A DNA stretch of 6,038 bases, from positions 1 to 6,038 of the forward strand of contig CAYJGT010000076.1 in the NCBI GenBank assembly GCA_964370035.1, read 5' to 3'. How positions within the stretch are numbered: the stretch's first letter is position 1; each line of letters starts with the position of its first letter. This document shows positions 6,009 to 6,038 of the stretch, in pieces. The position numbers and the translations under genes were made by a program. The notes beneath the pieces are model-generated. The model saw only the letters and a program-made list of their open reading frames with translations, was not told the DNA's origin and ran no database searches. Source of the stretch: CAYJHC01 sp964370035. GTDB lineage: Bacteria; Bacillota; Clostridia; Peptostreptococcales; Anaerovoracaceae.

Positions 6009-6038
6009 ATAAATTCCTATCATTAATTCATCAACTTA

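Overview
The window is AT-rich DNA, roughly one third G+C by eye, with strong AGGAGG-type ribosome binding sites and compact one- or two-gene transcription units. Gene content (4-hydroxybutyryl-CoA dehydratase, a stand-alone Nfu protein, a ThiN-type thiamine pyrophosphokinase, a tungstate-type ABC transporter) points to an anaerobic, amino-acid- or 4-hydroxybutyrate-fermenting member of the Clostridia (Bacillota). The abfD product strongly resembles the Clostridium aminobutyricum enzyme as I remember it, but I cannot name a species.

Layout from left to right. Positions 1-1189 (minus) hold most of abfD, whose 3' end runs off the left edge. Its promoter lies at 1282-1311. Positions 1380-1655 (minus) hold a small nfu-type Fe-S carrier gene, upstream of abfD on the same strand, with its own promoter at 1712-1739. 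A 307-bp divergent spacer follows, containing a perfect 29-bp palindrome just before thiN (1963-2631, plus). thiN ends in a clear hairpin terminator. Converging on it is a 547-residue metallo-beta-lactamase/beta-CASP protein (2788-4431, minus). A second strong hairpin at 4518-4547 ends the tupBC transcription unit (4643-6008, minus), which encodes an ABC ATPase and a tungstate-type permease that overlap by 14 nt. The binding-protein gene (tupA) would be expected beyond the right edge, upstream of tupB.

How the genes fit together: AbfD is an oxygen-sensitive [4Fe-4S]/FAD enzyme of 4-aminobutyrate, 4-hydroxybutyrate or succinate fermentation. The adjacent Nfu scaffold could help supply its cluster. 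The Tup transporter would bring in tungstate for tungsten enzymes of anaerobic metabolism, such as aldehyde:ferredoxin oxidoreductase or formate dehydrogenase, none of which is in the window. ThiN and the beta-CASP protein are housekeeping genes with no obvious link to the others.

I see no mobile element, CRISPR array, RNA gene or new multi-gene system. The points most worth a second look are regulatory: the palindrome ahead of thiN and a weak Rex-like dyad upstream of the abfD promoter.
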